From contig CAMXCT020000315.1 in assembly GCA_947184155.2 (NCBI GenBank), positions 175,584-239,583 of the forward strand: a stretch of DNA of 64,000 bases, in the 5' to 3' direction. The notes beneath the pieces are model-generated. The model saw only the letters and a list, made by a program, of their open reading frames with translations. It was not told the origin of the DNA and did no database searches. The DNA is from Cladocopium goreaui (taxonomy: Eukaryota > Sar > Dinophyceae > Suessiales > Symbiodiniaceae). Both the position numbers and the translations under genes were made by a program. Positions 41,781 through 54,430 of this stretch are shown here, piece after piece; position 1 is the first letter of the stretch, and the number at the start of each line of letters is the position of its first letter.

Positions 41781-43643
41781 TGACCAGTTGCAGGGCTCAT
41801 TGGAGATCCGATCTAGGCTCTAGCTTGAGCAGGTGCCGCTGTTGGAAAAGTCACTGAGACTGCGCGATAAGCGTCATGTGTTTTCCCAAAAGCCCCAACG
41901 GTAGAGGTGCACGTGTTTGTCAGTAGAATATGAAAAATTATACTATACGATATAATAATATAGTATATTGACTTGTTCGTTTTGTCTCGTGATGCTGATT
42001 GACCCGTTCCCTTGCCGCTGTGTTGTCAAACATTTTCAGACTGTTGCAAGGTTCAATTTAGGCAAGAGACAAACAGCTGTAACCAATCCAGCTCAACGTG
42101 CATAAACAACCGCATGAACAAGCTGGATTTTCTGTGCATCCGTGGAAAACGAATTGCTTCCTGCTGGCGCCAAAGCAGGTTCGAAGAGCATTGGAAGGAG
42201 CTCTCATCATTCGTTGCCGACTTGTTCCAAGGCTCACCCCGCATGTTTGTTCATGAAACCTTGGAGCAAAACACACACAGACATTGCTGATAGACCGATA
42301 TAGAGCATCGCACTTATAGTACCCTATAGTCTATGATAGCTGTTTGGCCACCCAACTCACTGAACCAGTTGTATTTGCTGTTTCACATGCACTGGAAAGA
42401 AACTTGCCGGCAGAGGAGGTCGTGCTGCTGGCAGATTTGAATCTGTGCAGGTGCCTGTGGAGAGGATGCCCGAGCCCGAATTTGAGGGATCAGTCCAGTG
42501 TGTTTGGGTTTTTACTCTACAGGGATTTAAGCAACAAAAACGGGTTTTACAGTGGCATTTAATGGGGATATAGTGGGACATACAACCAACAATATCATTC
42601 ATATATATTCATATGATCTTGGGGGTTGCCCAGAAATGGGATATGCCTCGGAATATCTCGGAATTATCATGTTGATTGGGAAAATGATCAGGGACCAATG
42701 GATTTTGCCGTACCTCCGCTGCGGCTGTGTTTGCGCGGTGTGCAGTAGTCAGTAGTATTTCAATCCTGTGAATTTTGCTGGTGGAGACTGTGGAAGGTTT
42801 GGTAAAGACTAGGGCTGACTAGGATTATCTTTCGGAACCATTTTTGAAAACATCACATTGTGGATTGATATGGTTAGATGTTTTATTGACATTTTCTTTC
42901 TCACCCCTACAAAAGGCAACCTTCCATGCATTGTTTTGGATGTGTCTTTCCATCTTGTTCCACTTATATCGGACACCACAATGAACAGATCCCCACTATA
43001 TACTAAACTACTAAATTTTTAAACTAGAGTCTCTGGGGAAGTGTCTTCATTGGAGGAAGGGATGGTTTATTCTGGCTCCAAGGCGACATCGAGAGATGCA
43101 GGTGGCCAGTCATGTTGCTGCACTTGGCACAAAGGGACTGTACTGAGGGTCCTTGTTCCACCTGCACATGCAGCTTGTGGAGGTAAAGAGACATGGTAAG
43201 TTCGCAGAAGCCGAACCACCCCGGGTTGTCCCAGGAATGGCTGCATTGATTCATAGAAACAAAATGAATGACAACCATGAGATTTTAGGGGAGTACCCCA
43301 TGTTTCAACAAACCCATATCCATGATTCATTGGTGAAATCCCTGTTTTGGATGGTTAAATCATACAAAATCCCAGTTGTCTTCCACCACCCCCTGGGATT
43401 TCCCCTTGTCAGGGTGTATGCCACGGCAGAGTTTGGGCGCCGCCGACTCCCAGCGTCCAAAGGCGCATTAAAGAAAGTTTGGCTGGATCCTAGGCGGTCA
43501 AGCTATAGCCACAAGTCCCATTTTTCATGGATAGCTTCAACCATTATAGCTATGTTTCATGTATGGTTGATGGTTTGGAACATCTAAAAAAATAGCTATA
43601 GATGGTTGATGGTATACAATGGGACTTGGTTTATCTAAAAAAT

Positions 43644-43744
43644 CTGGTTGATGGTTTGGAACATGGCTTTTATTCTTCCATATATTGGGAATAATCATCC
43701 CAACTGACTTTCATATTTTTCAGAGGGGTTGAAACCACCAACCC
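43644..43744. mobile_element. Family 3 element
   Basis: CTGGTTGATGGTTTGGAACA to TTGAAACCACCAACCCG with internal CCATATATTGGGAATAATCA, very close to 7368-7469. A nearby partial duplicate of the left end occurs at ~43567. Confidence 0.8.
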
Positions 43745-44007
43745 GATTTGGTTACGGCCAATGTTTAACCATTGTTGGGATATGCTTTTCAAGCTTTTCA
43801 TCTAACATATATGTTTTGATATGCACCAAATAGATCCAAACAGTAACAATTGGCAAATTGGGAATGGTTTCTCACTGGGCTTACCGCACCAAAGCCGCAC
43901 TTTAGTGTGACCTGTCGTTTGAAGATATTGTCAATCCGTTGCTCAGATTGCTGGGTGATGGGGAATTGCAAGAGCATGAGTTTGGCTGTGTAAAGTGTAA
44001 AAAATGA

Positions 44008-44112
44008 CTGGTTGGTGGTTTCAAATATTTTTTATTGTCCATAATATATGGGATAGTCACATAATCCTTCCCATTGACTAATATTTTTCAAGATGGTTAA
44101 AACCACCAACCA
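44008..44112. mobile_element. Family 3 element, ATGA duplication
   Basis: 105 bp, CTGGTTGGTGGTTTCAAATA to GGTTAAAACCACCAACCAG, flanked by ATGA on both sides. Its first 19 bases match the start of BTB intron 1 at 40359 in 17 positions. Confidence 0.88.
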
Positions 44113-44450
44113 GATGAATTTGGTGTTTACATGTGTTTACAAAACACAGAGCTGAGTTTAGAGATCTATCTCTTGGGGTACAGCGCGTTTGTTTAAGTTG
44201 TCTAGCCATAACAGCCAAGACTGCCAAGAGTTATGATTGATGATTTTTATCTATGTTGTGACTGCATATCATCGATTCTTTTGATTCAGAATCTATTATT
44301 CATCATTAGTCTCATCTACCAGTCATTATGGATTACTATCTTCCACTACCTGTAATAGTAATCCATTATTATGGATAAGTAGATTATTGTGATGATACTA
44401 CTAATGGTTCACAATCTATTATTCCATCTACCAGATATTGTGGATTACTG

Positions 44451-44575
44451 TAATGTGGGTAAAACAATAACAAACCATCCCCAAATCACCATTTTTATAG
44501 GCGGTATAAACCATTCCCAGTCATGGGGGGTTTATTATTATTATTATTGTTATTATTATTGTTTTACCCACATTA
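44451..44575. mobile_element. Family 4 inverted-repeat element
   Basis: TAATGTGGGTAAAACAATAA to TTGTTTTACCCACATTA, 125 bp, with internal CACCATTTTTATAGGCGGTA like the copy at 8470. A (TTA)n tract has expanded in its right half. Confidence 0.88.
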
Positions 44576-44593
44576 CTATCTTCCACTACCTAT

Positions 44594-44701
44594 TACCCTC
44601 TGGTAAACTAACAGAACTATGGAAAATCATCATTTTCAATGGGTAAATCCACTATTTCTATGGCCATTTTCAATCGCTATGTTAGTCATTACCAGAGGGT
44701 A
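44594..44701. mobile_element. Family 1 palindromic MITE
   Basis: TACCCTCTGGTAAACTAACA to TAGTCATTACCAGAGGGTA, 108 bp. It lies only 18 bp after a family 4 element. Confidence 0.9.
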
Positions 44702-47132
44702 TGGTCTTTCAGTTCTCTTCTCATTGTGACTGTCACCAACCTGGCAGGCGATGCGATGGGAAGAGGTCCGTGGCCTCGGATGGCCAGGCAGCGCCTGTGA
44801 CTTTTTCCCAAGAAAAATTGTGTTTTTTTCCTCAGCCAAAGGATCGGAAACACGCAATTTATGGTGAGAAAATTCCAATTGCAGCACTTTTGTGTGCTGT
44901 TTTTCACTGATTTATGGACCAGCGAAGAAGAGGTGATTTGAACAGTTGCAATTTTCATCGAGATGAAACCTGCCAATTGATGCAGATTTCACCAGCCAGT
45001 TTATGGGACTGGTTTTGCTGATTTTGGTCAGGTGTGATTTTCGCATGAAAATACGTTATTAAGGATTCTTCATGTTTTTCTTATGAACCGGATGATCCGC
45101 TGGTCATCGCAGATGCCTGTGGGCCTATGGGTTATCGTCATTTCAGACCCCAAGTTCCTCCAAGTCCTTTCCATACTTGAAAAAACAATGAATAGGTGAA
45201 ATAAGACTTTTTCCAGAGCTATTCCATAGGCTATTGGTCATTTCCATACTTGAAGACTAGTCATGAATCCCCCTTTGGAAAAGCGACGTCGTCAGGAAAC
45301 TGTGCCATGGCACCCAATAAGGTTCCGGGCGATATCCAGCCAGCACAGCCAGAGACGGAAGGCCTGAAAACGAGATCCGGGAAAGTTGGATGGTTCAGAG
45401 TACCCAGATTTATCCACGTGTATATGGATGCATATGGTACAGATACATAGCGAATATTTACTTGCATTTACTACCAAGAAAAACAAGCTCTCTAGCAATA
45501 GTTTGTTTGTATGTATGCACCACACACGGATATTATACATGAATAGCAGTTAGATAGCAAAACCTATGTATGTTTTACAGATACTTTGGAAACATCAACT
45601 GCAAGCCTCGACAGGTGGTCAGGGCGCGCCACCTCAAAACGAGATGGAGGCGCCGAAGCTTTTCGGCCTTGCCCAAAATGTCTGATGATAAGGGTTTCTA
45701 AAGGGCGTGTTCATGATCAGGGCCTAGGGGGGATTGGGGAACATAGTTGATTTAGATGATGTATTGACTTTATAAAGATCCAGGTCTGGGGGGATGAAGG
45801 GCAATGTATCATGGCGCAAAAAGTACGGAAAACCATGAGACATGAGAATGAACCAATGGTCAAGTCATGCATCTTTTTTCGGGTTTGTTGGATCAATTAC
45901 ATGGGCAAAATGTGGTATCCCCTATTTTGGGACAAACTCATACAACGATGTGAAACCGTTGTTAGATGAATTGGTCCAGGCTATAGCCCTCCAGTTGTAA
46001 GACCAGGATGCAGCCATTGAGAAGCCAACTAATTGGTTTCCCAAAATGGAGTCAAGTCTAGGCATGACATCTGGACGCTAAGCCATGCAAAACCAATGAC
46101 GTTCAACTCCGAACTCTCCCAAGATTTCAGGGCCGGGGAAGTCAGAACGCATCGTTGAGCAGAGGGGATGCCCAGCAGGCCCCCACTAGTGATTCGATAC
46201 ACTTAGATACCACATGACCACGACTGTACAAAAGTTTCCATGAGTCAAATCCTTGGCACCCTTTAGTTTATAGTGCATCAAAGTACTGTAGTTGACTGTG
46301 GCTGACAGTCATAGATTCCTAGATATTCATGCCCAATTCACATGGCATAATTTTGACCTATCTCCCTTAGCGCATTGTCTTCAGGCGCCCAGCACTGGAG
46401 ATCCTGTGCGTGCTGGCTATCAGGCGTCCACACACGAGACGGACGAATGTGGGTGTGTACGTATATGGGGATTAGGTTTGAATAATTAAAAACCTTATTT
46501 TGGGGGGATGAACATCCATTTATATCATTTTATATCCATTTTTACACTATCTTAGACTATATAACCACCAGGGCATCAGGGTTTTGACCCATAGCCATAC
46601 TGTATGCAAGAGTCTGGTGATTGTTAGTTTCGCTAGCATGAGTCTCACTCGGAACCATCTGTTCCCCAACAGGCATAGTGCAAAGATGGAACATGATCAA
46701 GTTCGTGGTCACTCTCATACCCTCAATGTGCTCCATGGCATATTTGCCAACATTTATCTACATTGCCCGACCACGTAGCGAAATATACCAGCACGCAATA
46801 GAGCATATGGGTATCCCAGTCGGCCCTGGTATTGTTCGTATACACTCTGGAAGTCCTTGGGATCTCAAAACGGGGGGATTTCACAATCCCGGATTCTTAA
46901 GGTACTGGATTATGAAAGAATCATTATAATAGTCAAGTTATGACCTATAATCCCAATAATTCCTTAATATCATTAATATCATTAATATTCCTTAATATGA
47001 AAGGTGTTAAGGGTTGATATATATATATACATATATATACAATTATGTAATTATACATTACATATACATACATATACATGTATATATTATATAAAATAAA
47101 CCAATCTATAACCCATTTATGAAGCAGTGAAC

Positions 47133-50100
47133 ATGTGCTGTCTGAAGTGCCTCTTCTTCGCCATCGAGGCTGCTAGTAGCAGCAGTAGCCCCTACGAGCC
47201 GAAAGCTGCAGCGCGCAGCCAGCGCTGGCCTTGGATCTTATGGATCATCCCAGGAACCGGAAGTGGTTGGTAAGTGGGCTTAGTTCAACGTATAACTAGG
47301 GTTAGTAACTGGGTTTGGTAAGTGGTTAGTAAAGGGATATAGTAAGTATAAGTGAGATAAGCCTAGGGATCAAGGACGTATCAACCAGGATTACTCAAGG
47401 AGCCTGGTCAGCAAGCCCCGATTCGCGGGGGTATCCCATATATCGCCCCTGGCTTTGGTTTCATCATGGTCACTAAGCGTTTACAATCTGTAAGATGATC
47501 CTCCAAGTAGCCATGGTGGGGGCTGGAGGTATAGTAGCTGTTAGTCAGTTGAGTTCTAGATGTATGGGTAAAATAATACTGGGGATGGGTATCACTGGCA
47601 TCACAATCAAATAGGTGCTACAATATATGCTGGTTGAAGCGATTTGATTCTTGTGATTCTATATACATGACTTGGGATACTGCATATCCTTTTCTTGCAC
47701 TTCAGTACGCTTTGGGTCGTTGTTTTGACAGTACTTCCTACTTCCATTCCATCAACAAGGTATTATTTGTAGCTCCAAATTTGTTCATGCAAATAGTTTT
47801 TTTAACCTTGAAACTGAAAAGATGGTGCCACAGCTGCCTCTTAACCTATTTTTGTTCTTGGTAGGTTTCTTCACTTCCCAACAATCCCATCCAGAGGCGG
47901 CGGGCACCATCGTGGCAACAGGTGGAGGCACGGACGGGACTGCTTCGACTGGCGCCGCGGGTGCCCTTGGGGAATGCCCAACAAATTGCACATGAATATG
48001 CAAAATGAGAAATCACCGCATTTTGAGGGGATCCTGGTTTCAGACAACTTAATTTGTGTGATAAATATTGCAGGCAAGTCGCAAGTCAGCCTCCATTTCC
48101 GCAGTTCTATTTAAGAGCCGCACACCATGTCGACTTGAGCCAATTCATTCAGGGTTTGTGTGTGGGAGATCCATCCTTCTCATGGTGTTGCCTGAAAATT
48201 GTGTATATCAATATCCCTGAGTGTGGTTATTTAATAAGAAAAAGTATGTGGATTCTGGGATACCATGTTTCTAGACAGACCCTGATCCTTTCTCAGGTTT
48301 GTCGAGTATGATCAGGGGAGATTGATGCCTTGTGGCCGCCTGACACAGGAGATGATTTCGCATTTGATCGATCCCATCTCCGGCAAAGTTCGCCTGAGAC
48401 TTATGCAGCCAGAGGTGACTGCTTCATGGGTTCAACCTTACACCAGGGGATGATTGCTGAAGCCTTCCTGAACAGGCTCTTGAGAGATTGGTGATGGTCC
48501 TATCTCTTCAAAATCCTCCAGTTTCTCATGATTGTTCCACTTAGTAAGCTGCGTGTTGGAGCCTAAAAGCAGATCATATCATATCATATCATATCATAAG
48601 ATCACCTGGCACTATGAATATCTCTTCTATTTTTTGAGCACCCTGTTCAATTCAATCAATTTCCATATCAAGGAATCGTTTTAAAATCTCGACTTAGATG
48701 ATCTAAGAGTTTTTGTTGAGGCCTGCATGGCTAAATCCCACAGATTCCCAATTGTTTGGTGTTTTTGAAAGTTAAATACCCAATCTTCATTGAGAAAGTC
48801 ATCAAAAAAAGTATGTTCAAACTCTTCCAATCCTAATCCCCATTTTGTTCATAGTCCAATTCCCCCAAGCCCAATTTGTTTACTGGGAAAACATGGGAAA
48901 CCATCCAAGACATGGAGATCCAACACCAGCTGAGGTGTCTACCGGGACGTCCTCTCCTTTTTACCCGACGAGGAGGTCCTGGCCGTGTACCCCGAAAAGG
49001 TGCCAACGAGCCGCCATGACCACCTTAAAATCCCGCATTGAAATGCCGGCCATTAAAATGGCCCCAGAAAATGAATATTTTTCTGAAAATTGGGAAATTA
49101 CCGGAGATTCAAAGAATCAGAGATTTTGAACGAGAAAACAAAAATTATGATCCAAAGCTGGGGTAAAAACCCATGATGCGATGTGGTTGGCCACCAGCCA
49201 ATTTGATTGGAATGACAGGATGCCAGGGTTTTTGATCCATAGTCAAGTGGCAATGTCCATTAGGAAAATCATCATCCGAACATCACTAAACGTGTGAAAC
49301 AACCTGACTCCCACATGATTCCTTCCTGAAGCCAATCAATAAAAAATGGAAGATGATTTCCCTTCTGACAACCACCATTTTTTTTATCATTTTCTTCGGG
49401 GCCGGTACCACCATGTTTTTCGGAGATTCACCGTACCGCCTGCGCAGATCATCATGCCCATCGTGGCCAAAGTGAAGATCATCATCACCTGCGGCCTGGA
49501 GTATTGCCCGGGAGCCCTGCGGCTTGGGCGGTGATCCGAAATTACTGGTGACTACGACACTTGCAAAATATGGGGATACAAGTTATGATACTAAATTTGG
49601 GGGATCAACATCCATGACTGGCAGAGTTTTCTGGGGTATGATATGACATGAAATGATATGATATGATCATTTATGGGGAGTTGACCCACAAAATCAATGT
49701 TTAAGGAGTTAAGCAATGAATGGACATAGATTCGATATTGGGTGTGTTTGTTAATGGGGAACGTATGGTTAAGCAGTGGATTTATGGACACCTTATTTTC
49801 AGATGAGCTCAAGCGGGTGTTATAGCATGTTGCAATCCAAGTAGCGTCGCTGTGCGCTAAACTACCAAGCAGTAAACCATGATTATAGATAATAGAACTG
49901 TATTATATAGATTTCACAGGAAACACATAGACCAACATAATATACCCTCCTGTAAACTAATATAGTTATAGATATGGATAGATATGGAAAATCACCATTG
50001 TCTATAACTAAATCATCGATCTAAATGGGCCATGGTTTCCGCATCGCTGAGACTTGCACTGGCGACGTCAGCGCCGTGATGGCGCCATCATTTTGACCGA

Positions 50101-51226
50101 CAAGCGGCTGATCCACGTGCGGACGCCCGGATGGGCAGTGTGATCCATGGAATGATGGTAATGTTGGTAATGAGAAGTATCCCAATATACCTTTCAGGTT
50201 AGTGATAGGGAATGCTTATTCTACTTTACCCAGATCATTGGGTGTTGGGTTACTTTTGGTTTCTTTTACAAAAATGGTGATGATCATTTGTTTATTGGGG
50301 AAGCCTTGGAGAAATTATTCCGTCATCTCTCTGGTGAAAGCGATCCTAAAGCTAGCAGCAACTCGTAGTGGGTTCGAAACCACCCGCCAGTCAATAGACA
50401 TTAACATCATTAACAATGTTTTCTGGGTTGAAAGCTGCAGCCATTCTTACATCAAAACACGCCTGGTATTTGTTGGATCCTGGTAGAACCGAAATTTCGT
50501 GCATCCTTTGATTTTTGATCATTGGATTCCATTAAAATGTCTCCCACCATTTTTTACCAGCCAAGTCATGCCCTCCTCCGTGCGTTGCACTGATGAGGTG
50601 GTCACACACTTCTCCCGCTACAAGAAGTCGCTGAAGGCTTGATATTTACAGTTGATGTGTAAAGGGCATATCAACATAGACCAATGTTCTTGCCGACAGT
50701 TCAGATAGATATTATATAGTAGGGGTTTAACTCATAGACTGTTCTTGGCTGATGATGATCTGTCTATCGAACCTATCTTATTGACAGGATTTTTGCTGAC
50801 TAGATCATCAGGCAAGTCAATCCAGAAACATCCAAAGGTTCTGGTGCATTGGAGCGGCTCTGTCTGATCTTCTTCTTGCTACACTACCATTCTGAAGATT
50901 TTGAAAGGACCTTGTGTCTATGATCATTACCCTGTGGTAATTAAACACGGCAATGGCAAATCTCAATTTCCCATTAAAAAAAAAAAGAATGCCCTCTGGT
51001 AATTTAACATAGCTATTGAAAATCACCATTTTTAATGGGAAAATCTACTAGAAATGGTCATTTTCAATAGCTATGTTGAATTACCAGAGGGTACCGTTTA
51101 CTTCGGAGATTTCCCATTGTCATAATCTTTCTAGACACCCCTATCAGCCAAACAGTATAGGAACTGGTCGTGCAGGTGGACATGTACACCGTGGGCAAAT
51201 CTGTGAGGCCGGCCAGCGACCGTTGG
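47133..51226 (+). CDS. Unrecognised gene with phase-checked exons; PH-like strand motif
   Basis: The first exon 47133-47269 starts MCCLKCLFFAIEAASSSSS and ends at a GTAAGT donor. Then 48297-~48448 (LTQEMISHLIDPISGKVRLR and LMQPEVTASWVQPYTRG), 48935-48999 (VYRDVLSFLPDEEVLAVYPE), 49448-49493 (IIMPIVAKVKIIITC), 50052-50139 (RRQRRDGAIILTDKRLIHVR), 50561-50636 (RCTDEVVTHFSRYKKSLK) and 51176-~51226 (VDMYTVGKSVRPASDRW). Phases agree at every join from 48297 on; donors include GC and probably GA. The join from exon 1 to 48297 also fits but an exon near 47895 may lie between. The Cys pair at the N-terminus could be lipidated. GAIILTDKRLIHV resembles the strand turn seen in PH/GRAM-like folds, a weak hint only. 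The gene probably continues beyond 51226. Confidence 0.6.
50990..51093. mobile_element. Family 1 palindromic MITE
   Basis: TGCCCTCTGGTAATTTAACA to GTTGAATTACCAGAGGGTA, 104 bp; the left TA has become TG. It lies in the intron before the exon at 51176. Confidence 0.9.
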
Positions 51227-53686
51227 GGATGTCATCATGGGGAAATGCCCATGGGATGTTCGATCATGTTATTGTCCCATTCAAAAAGTCCGAATCGATT
51301 TGACGCAGTATGTTTATATATATATATATATAATATTCCCAAATACTTTCACTAGTTTGGCCCTTTGTAGATGATTGTTGTAATAAATCATCACAAATCA
51401 TCCCATTTCTGGGGTACCCCAAGTTTAATCAGCCAAATGGGTGTTTAAATTTGCAAAGTAAAGCCCTTGCCACGCCATAGGAATCCTACTGAACAGATTT
51501 TGTGAAAAACTAAGCATGACGACTTGTTTGTTGTGTTTTTGGGTTCACAAATAGTAGGACATATTTCTTGGCCTTTGCTCATCTCTCTGCGGCCTGGAGG
51601 TATGTGGGTCTACGCCCCCCTCGCTGGCAGTGTTGTGCCAGACCTGCAGGCAGGGAGTAGCCACAGGTGGATGGTGAAAGGATGGATATATGGGGTATGA
51701 CCAACCAACAAACATGGGGGACATTACCATCAACATGAGTCATTTCAATGATACCACCGTTATAGCTGGATATTATTGATCTAGAATCAAAATGGTGATT
51801 TTGACGTGCAAATATATCATCAATGATGATGGGTACAGAATTGTATTGGTCAATATTCAGGATTGCACTTGGATGCGCATCCCACTTACTAAGTGCTTCA
51901 TCATCCAGACATTAACAGGATTTATAGCAACCCCGAAAAAGACGAAACATAAAATCCAACTAGAACCGTGGTATTTAGTTGTTATGAAATCCGATGCTAC
52001 ATTACATAATCCAGACATAATCCTGTAAAACTAAACGATCATATTTTTTTTGAGGTGGCTATATCTTATTTCTCAGTTCCTTACATCAGGGCTTTACATA
52101 CCTCAAATCGTACCAATGTCCGACTGGATCGAGGCGACTTATCGGTGGCCACTCGCTTGGGCACCATGGAGGCAGACCAGTGGACCCACCATTTTTATGC
52201 ATTGCTTGTGTTAAACCAAATGATTATTGGGTAGTGATTATAATTCTGACATGGACACATTTTGTTGATTCAATTTGGACATTTGAAAATGGGACCTCGC
52301 CCTTTTTTGAGTCCAAACTCTGAGAGATGTCCAATCAATACTCAAAATCAACGGCCGCGCCGTAGAATCCGTAGAATGTCCAACATGTTGAATACTCATG
52401 GTCCGTGGTTAGAAGCCAACATGTACAAAGCACGCAAAATGATGCACAATGTTTATATCTATGTTTGAACTTGCTTTGATTCATCCAAGTTTTCAGCTTA
52501 TTAATCACTGGCATTCCTACAGTTTCGAGATGTTGAATAAATGGGTGATGCTACCTATGATACCAAAGGGCTTCCGAGCGTCGTTATTCCACACTGACCA
52601 ACCTGGGCAGGTGCGACTGTTGCAGATGAAGCGCCTCAGAGACTGTGCTCAACGAATGTGGCAAGGCTTTGCTGCGTTACAGGCCGGCCTTAGTTCGTTG
52701 TCCCATTGCTCTCTGGTAATTTTAACGATTTGCTATGGTAAAAGTTCATTTTTAGTAGGTAAATCATCGAACTAAAGCAACCTTTGCAATTAAACCTGGT
52801 AATGCCAATTTTACTCATGTTCAACAGGCAAATCATCTAGAAATGGTACATTGTCTATTGCCAGCTTAAATTATCAGAGACCCCCAAAAAGATAGAATCT
52901 ATTTTAGCACTATTTTAGTAGAATTTTACTGTTCTATCATTTTCGGTGTTGTTCTATACAGTATGTTATAACCACCTCCAACCGTCTGAGGACACTCAAT
53001 CTGTGTCATCTGTGGAGTACGATGACTGGGCTGCTTGACATAGGGATGGCAGCGCTTGGCAGCGCATGGCAGAGCTTTGACGATCCTGAAGATGGTGATA
53101 GGATGTGATAGGTATGTACTTGGGTAAGTGATAGAACCCAGTGAAATAGGGGGATACAAACAACAGAGATGGGGATTAAAGAGAATCCACAACATGCTTG
53201 GCAAATTCTTCATGACTGACTGGGTCATATTCCATTACATATATATACGAATATATAGAAGGGCTGGAGCCCATGCGTTCACCATTTTCAAATTCAAGAA
53301 GACACCAAATTCTTGGAAAGCGGAGCGAATTCATTTCAAATCCTTGTCTTTGATATGCCACTATACAATCAGCCAAAGATAGCAAAATATATGCATTCAG
53401 ACTTATACTCAGTTTTCAAGACATTTGAATGGCATGAATGATTAATCCCAGCTACACCCACTATTTTTTATCTCCATTTCTGATTCCTGGAATCAACGGC
53501 AGCCCCACGTGTCAAGGCCTCCGTCGCAGAGGTGCTGCATGGGTTCAGCCAGTGCCAAAAGTTGTTGCAGGTATAGACTTGTATGATATGATCTCCCCAA
53601 AGTCAATCCTGATTTTTGATTTTGCCCAGATTTACTTGGCATCTTAGTGATCATTCACCAGTGACCCAAGGGGATAAACTGTGCAG
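51227..53686 (+). other. Possible further exons of the 47133 gene, plus worn elements
   Basis: Candidate segments: ~51553-51600 (TYFLAFAHLSAAWR, then a GT donor), ~52118-52190 (NVRLDRGDLSVATRLGTMEA), ~52611-52690 (VRLLQMKRLRDCAQRMWQGF) and ~53488-53567 (KASVAEVLHGFSQCQKLLQ). Frames look protein-like but joins were not established. 52706-52877 resembles a nested, diverged family 1 element. Confidence 0.35.
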
Positions 53687-54430
53687 GACTTCGAGGAAAG
53701 CGACGTGGCGGAGCAGCGCTCGGCATCGGAGGATCTGGAGATGTTGGAGGAGGCAGAGATGAGACGGGCAGCTGGGGTAAGTGACAGCAGTTACCCTCTG
53801 GTAAACATACAAAAAGCTATGAAAAATCGCCTTTTTTAATGGGTAAATCAACTATAAATGGTGATTTATGTTAGTTTACCAGAGGGTACTTGTGGGTTCT
53901 GTATCCGTGAGCCCGGATTTACCGGCAGATTCCCCCATTTTGATCCATTTTGGGGTCTTTAAAGCCATCCCAAGGGTGCCCCGTTTTTCTGAGGCCAAAG
54001 AAGAAGCTGGCGCCCTTTGGGGAGACAACAGCGGTGATGCCGCAGTGGACGCTGACTTGGAGGAGGACAGCTCTGAAGATTCAACCAACCCCTACCCCAA
54101 AGGTCACGCCCCCAGTAGATGATTAGCATCTTACAAACCCTTTTTAGTGGTTGCCACATCGCTGGAGAAACCATGGCAATGCTGGGATCAAGCCATTGCT
54201 GGAAGTACTGAGACCATTTGTTGGCAACACAAACATGACTTCTGGTAATCCGGCAATGGAACATCCCGGATTAAAAAGTGATTTTCAAAGATGTCCCCAT
54301 TGAAATTCTCAGTCAAATTGGGGGATTTCCGCCATGAAGTCCAACCTTTTGGGCACGACATTTGCAGGGCATTCCTGCAGAGGCTGTAGCTGAACAGGCC
54401 AGGGACTCTGCTGCTGCGGGGAACTGCAGC
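53687..54430 (+). CDS. Acidic exons, C-terminal part of an unrecognised gene
   Basis: Exon 53687-53776 is 30 codons in phase 0 between GCAG and a GTAAGT donor; it reads DFEESDVAEQRSASEDLEML and EEAEMRRAAG. Exon 53994-~54079, also phase 0, reads AKEEAGALWGDNSGDAAVDA and DLEEDSSE. A third segment from ~54368 reads GIPAEAVAEQARDSAAAGN. The acidic, Ala/Ser-rich composition suggests a disordered region. A family 1 element fills much of the intron between the first two. Whether this is the end of the 47133 gene is not shown. Confidence 0.5.
53792..53888. mobile_element. Family 1 palindromic MITE within an intron
   Basis: TACCCTCTGGTAAACATACA to TATGTTAGTTTACCAGAGGG plus TA, 97 bp. It begins 15 bp after the GTAAGT donor of the exon ending at 53776. 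Confidence 0.92.

Larger units (their letters stand above)
41781..47132 (+). other. Scattered exon-like segments, gene(s) not resolved
   Basis: Possible + strand exons: ~42345-42450 (VVFAVSHALERNLPAEEVVL), 42451-42498 (VPVERMPEPEFEGSVQ, CAG before it), ~43412-43480 (VYATAEFGRRRLPASKGALK), ~45088-45130 (DDPLVIADACGPMG), 45620-45670 (VVRARHLKTRWRRRSFSALP) and ~46382-46425 (FRRPALEILCVLAIR). None could be phase-linked with confidence and no family is recognised. 42012-42290 is an open 92-residue frame without support. The remaining sequence is AT-rich with palindromic elements. Confidence 0.3.
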
